A DNA stretch of 7,818 nt, from NCBI GenBank assembly GCA_023227695.1, contig JALNVE010000149.1:1-7818 (forward strand). The letters run 5' to 3'. The number at the start of each line of letters is the position of its first letter. Position 1 is the stretch's first letter. The stretch is from Paludibacteraceae bacterium (lineage in GTDB: Bacteria; Bacteroidota; Bacteroidia; Bacteroidales; Paludibacteraceae). The position numbers and the translations under genes were made by a program. Shown in pieces: positions 6,701-7,818 of this stretch. The notes beneath the pieces are model-generated. The model searched no databases and was not told the origin of the DNA. It saw only the letters and a list, made by a program, of their open reading frames with translations.

Positions 6701-7493
6701 CGATATTGCAGTCGATGGCATCAAATTACAAGGAGGCACGATAAAATCATACACAAGTTCTCCCCTTTTCACGCTAACTTCAGTTGTCGAAGTGGAAGAA
6801 AACTCCTCGATTATGGTAGGCTCTGTTGAAACCTCTGTGTTTGAGATGAAGGGCAGTTTGACGGGTTCTAATAATTTGGAGAAAACCAGCGTTGGTACGT
6901 TGAAACTTAGTACAGACGGCAGCGGTTTTGAAGGTTTTTGGATCTTGACGGAAGGTACCATACAAGTCTCCAACGCCACCGCGCTCGGCACAAAGGGTGT
7001 AACTGTATCCGCAGGAGCAACATTGGATGTGGATGTGGCAGCTACCACTGGCGACCTGACAATGGTAACCGGTTCGAAACTGAATCTTGATGCAGACCTG
7101 ACTGTCAGCTCTGCAATGCTCGGTGGTGTGAAACTTGTCAAAGGAATTTACACCTCTGCCGATTATCCCGATTTTATTTTTGGTAGTGGAAATTTAATTG
7201 TACTGGAAGAGACAACGGAATTGAAAACAGCCAATTTTGAGACTTTGACGGTGGCAATTGCCCCAAATCCATCGGATGGAGAAACAAATGTCTATATGCG
7301 CTTTTTCAAAAAGACAAATTGTCATCTTTTTGTTTTAGATCAGAGAGGAACTCTGATTTCTGAAATGACAGCCTCTTTGGAATCAGGAGAAACAATGTTG
7401 CCACTTCGTCTGGAAAATATAACGTCAGGTGTCTATATTTTGAAAATTGTAATTGATGAAGATGTGTTGGTGAATGAATTAATAGTGAAGTGA
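3726..7493 (+). CDS. Secreted modular PL1-type pectate lyase with T9SS sorting domain
   Basis: This 1255-residue enzyme is predicted to cleave pectate by beta-elimination outside the cell. Order of parts: signal peptide 1-20 (cleavage after CWA); a carbohydrate-binding-like beta-sandwich, about 22-203; a fibronectin III-like module, about 209-305, with the NVYFGTS and YYWRIDEV patterns; a right-handed beta-helix lyase, about 309-650; an acidic segment, 702-745, with two likely calcium loops (DSDWDG and DPDKDG); two Ig-like modules, about 756-833 and 836-927; an autotransporter-type beta-strand repeat region, about 935-1160, with a GTLKLS...GTIQVSNATALG unit; and a type A T9SS sorting domain, about 1175-1255, from APNPSDG to the terminal ELIVK. 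In the lyase, SDHCSVGWTIDE (431-442) offers acidic calcium-binding candidates. HHN (491-493) precedes R501, the probable catalytic arginine, although the classical RxPxxR continuation is absent (RNWSMGG). The ATG at 3726 gives a complete signal peptide. Export is by Sec, then T9SS with cell-surface attachment, which I infer. The sorting domain implies T9SS machinery elsewhere in the genome. Confidence 0.9.
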   Translation: MKHVNFIVLLFLIVPIFCWAEIKVDLDVSGRNSSEVTEPGYSAWVPTSSNTFTSSGVTFKLSSAASSGELSTVWYKLGVQAPNYARMVCDAAYIKDCTTNDASLLLEISGLSAGTHTLLTYHNAIDDYSSNTLCNMDIYVNNSKVVTALTPTKRALSIFDAKTAYLTFTVTAGQTVKIKFAPNKSTSANVYNVYLNGFALDVPNSNDQARTPNPADADCHVNCDGTNACKLSWTAASNAVSHNVYFGTSESAVSSATKSSLEFKVNQTSTSYNVSNLYVLNTYYWRIDEVASNGTVTKGNVWSFRPRRLAFPEAEGYGKYATGGRGGKVVYVTNLNDSGKGSFREAMTNDIGPRTIVFAVSGRIILQSRLVQVGNYVTIAGQTAPGRGICVSTNPVGITGSETIFRFLRVRLGSGETADGFGMTGGQHSISDHCSVGWTIDEAFSSRGGKNLTLQRTLISEALNIAGHKNYPVGTGHGYAATIGGDIGSFHHNLLAHNQGRNWSMGGGLDGDGYYAGRLDVFNNVVYNWWHRVTDGGAHEVNFVGNYYKRGAASEESNMDFMLKADLEGTGKGSQAYYYHNNIMAHKDGSFIYDGTDDSKGRKYTLSNGQVLDWNVWNSQPFFESQATVESARNAYKSVLSDVGCTMPVLDNHDARMVNETLNGTYSCTGSKSMVGGIIDGSEESKEGDYSYYTSSSRPSGFDSDWDGLPDWWEKMIGTNANSASSDFSDSNADPDKDGYTNLENYLYWMATPHVEGTLGVSQTIVLDNYFKGFSKTSPSYSVAENVSGLTISINSGKLIVSTAKSGVYYFKVKVKDSQNDVMTRTFGIYAEGVMKETTATLNKCGIGSSSQNISLGESIDSFCYSWTEATSVHVVGLPAGVSADVDVENKIVTIKGIPTEAGTFNFTVITIGATNNATKTGAITVTRDPATLIYESETTDFWTSLEKWSPSMTITSVDTAIIRTGEVKVASTPDVAYVKVEENGTFRITAADIAVDGIKLQGGTIKSYTSSPLFTLTSVVEVEENSSIMVGSVETSVFEMKGSLTGSNNLEKTSVGTLKLSTDGSGFEGFWILTEGTIQVSNATALGTKGVTVSAGATLDVDVAATTGDLTMVTGSKLNLDADLTVSSAMLGGVKLVKGIYTSADYPDFIFGSGNLIVLEETTELKTANFETLTVAIAPNPSDGETNVYMRFFKKTNCHLFVLDQRGTLISEMTASLESGETMLPLRLENITSGVYILKIVIDEDVLVNELIVK

Positions 7494-7704
7494 TAAATTA
7501 AATTTTTAAAGAGAAGTCTTTGATTGTTATAAGCTGTTTCAATTTTATCAATAGATTGTTTGGAATGAGTTTTTGAAACATTTTTAGGGATAATGTGATA
7601 AAGATAGCGAGCTGTCTAACAAATGAAATCGTTAAAAATGGCCCAAAAGGCATTTGAATTATCATCGGAAACGACGTTGGTTTTATATAAAATAGTGGCG
7701 TATA
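7494..7704. other. Non-coding region downstream of the pectate lyase
   Basis: I see no convincing gene on either strand and no strong intrinsic terminator. Small inverted repeats are present: AAAGA-GAAG-TCTTT just after the stop codon (about 7508-7521), a hairpin at 7636-7655 (AAAT/ATTT plus GCC/GGC with one bulge), and the 12-bp palindrome TTTTATATAAAA (7681-7692). None is followed by a good T-run. One of them may stabilise the 3' end of the lyase mRNA. Confidence 0.45.
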
Positions 7705-7761
7705 GGTCAAATTGCGTGGTATTTTCACTATACTAAGTGTCAATGGGTCAAATTGCGTGGT
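7705..7761 (+). repeat. 16-bp direct repeat pair, 41-bp period
   Basis: GGTCAAATTGCGTGGT occurs without mismatch at 7705-7720 and 7746-7761, with 25 nt between the copies, including CACT-ATACTA-AGTG (7726-7739). The period of 41 bp is close to four helical turns. The repeats fall in different frames and are not part of a coding sequence. They may be a paired regulator site for a gene starting to the right, since a possible promoter follows at 7781-7811. They may instead be the multiple terminal repeats of an IS21-family element, whose ends are organised in this way. The sequence is unrelated to the 3617-3654 repeat. Confidence 0.5.
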
Positions 7762-7780
7762 GACTTAAATGAAAATACGA

Positions 7781-7811
7781 TTGAATATTTTCAACAATTT
7801 GCTCATATTTG
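7781..7811 (+). promoter_or_regulatory. Possible promoter at the right edge
   Basis: TTG at 7781-7783 is followed after 20 nt by CATATTTG (7804-7811), which differs from TAnnTTTG only at its first base. Transcription would begin at about the last base of the window, so the gene it serves lies outside. It sits just downstream of the 16-bp repeat pair, which would then centre at about -65 and -106. The evidence is suggestive only. Confidence 0.3.
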
Positions 7812-7818
7812 TATCGCA

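Noticed and set aside
6656..7141. Minus-strand open frame of 161 codons.
   Set aside because: It is antisense to the repeat region of the lyase. Its Val/Pro/Ser/Thr-rich translation simply mirrors the codons of the sense strand.
7498..7743. Minus-strand open frame of 81 codons in the downstream intergenic region.
   Set aside because: Its composition is typical of translated AT-rich DNA, it covers one of the 16-bp repeats and several inverted repeats, and no -7 box or family resemblance supports it.
7696..7818. Frame open to the right edge, possibly the start of a partial gene (TTG at 7753 or, in another frame, ATG at 7769).
   Set aside because: The frames are too short to judge, there is no promoter at a workable distance upstream of these codons, and the repeats run through them; mentioned only under the repeat finding.

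Overview
The window looks like chromosomal DNA from a member of the Bacteroidota, most likely a saccharolytic, fermentative member of the order Bacteroidales. Three things point there. Several promoters carry the phylum-specific -7 box TAnnTTTG. The starts lack Shine-Dalgarno sequences and follow AT-rich leaders. The large secreted enzyme ends in a type IX secretion (Por) sorting domain, which is found only in this phylum. The genus cannot be fixed from the sequence alone.

Layout, left to right. Positions 1-350 are non-coding: a probable leftward promoter at the extreme left edge, then the promoter (237-244) and a roughly 100-nt AT-rich leader with a hairpin for the first gene. Positions 351-2189 encode a complete GTP-dependent phosphoenolpyruvate carboxykinase (pckG), closed by a strong rho-independent terminator at 2216-2247. 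Positions 2351-3304 encode an exported protein of 317 residues that I do not recognise, probably with its own promoter. Positions 3305-3725 are non-coding, with an imperfect hairpin (3428-3457), a striking 17-bp direct repeat with a 21-bp period (3617-3654) and a perfect TAnnTTTG box (3676-3683). Positions 3726-7493 encode a 1255-residue modular pectate lyase of the PL1 type. Positions 7494-7818 are non-coding, with a second, unrelated 16-bp direct repeat (7705-7720 and 7746-7761) and a possible promoter at the right edge.

How the parts may work together. PEPCK is a central enzyme linking the PEP/pyruvate pool to oxaloacetate, and in succinate- and propionate-forming Bacteroidales it is thought to run mainly in the carboxylating direction. 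The pectate lyase is a secreted, probably surface-attached enzyme for plant pectin. The three genes are on one strand but do not form an obvious operon: a terminator separates the first two and 421 bp separates the last two.

The most interesting signal is regulatory. The 17-bp repeat pair ahead of the pectate lyase has the size and spacing of the paired half-sites of AraC-family activators and lies just upstream of where the -33 element should be. This suggests an inducible, activator-dependent promoter, possibly under a hybrid two-component or AraC-type regulator of pectin use. The second repeat pair, downstream of the lyase, may be a comparable operator for the next gene, or the end of an IS21-like element.
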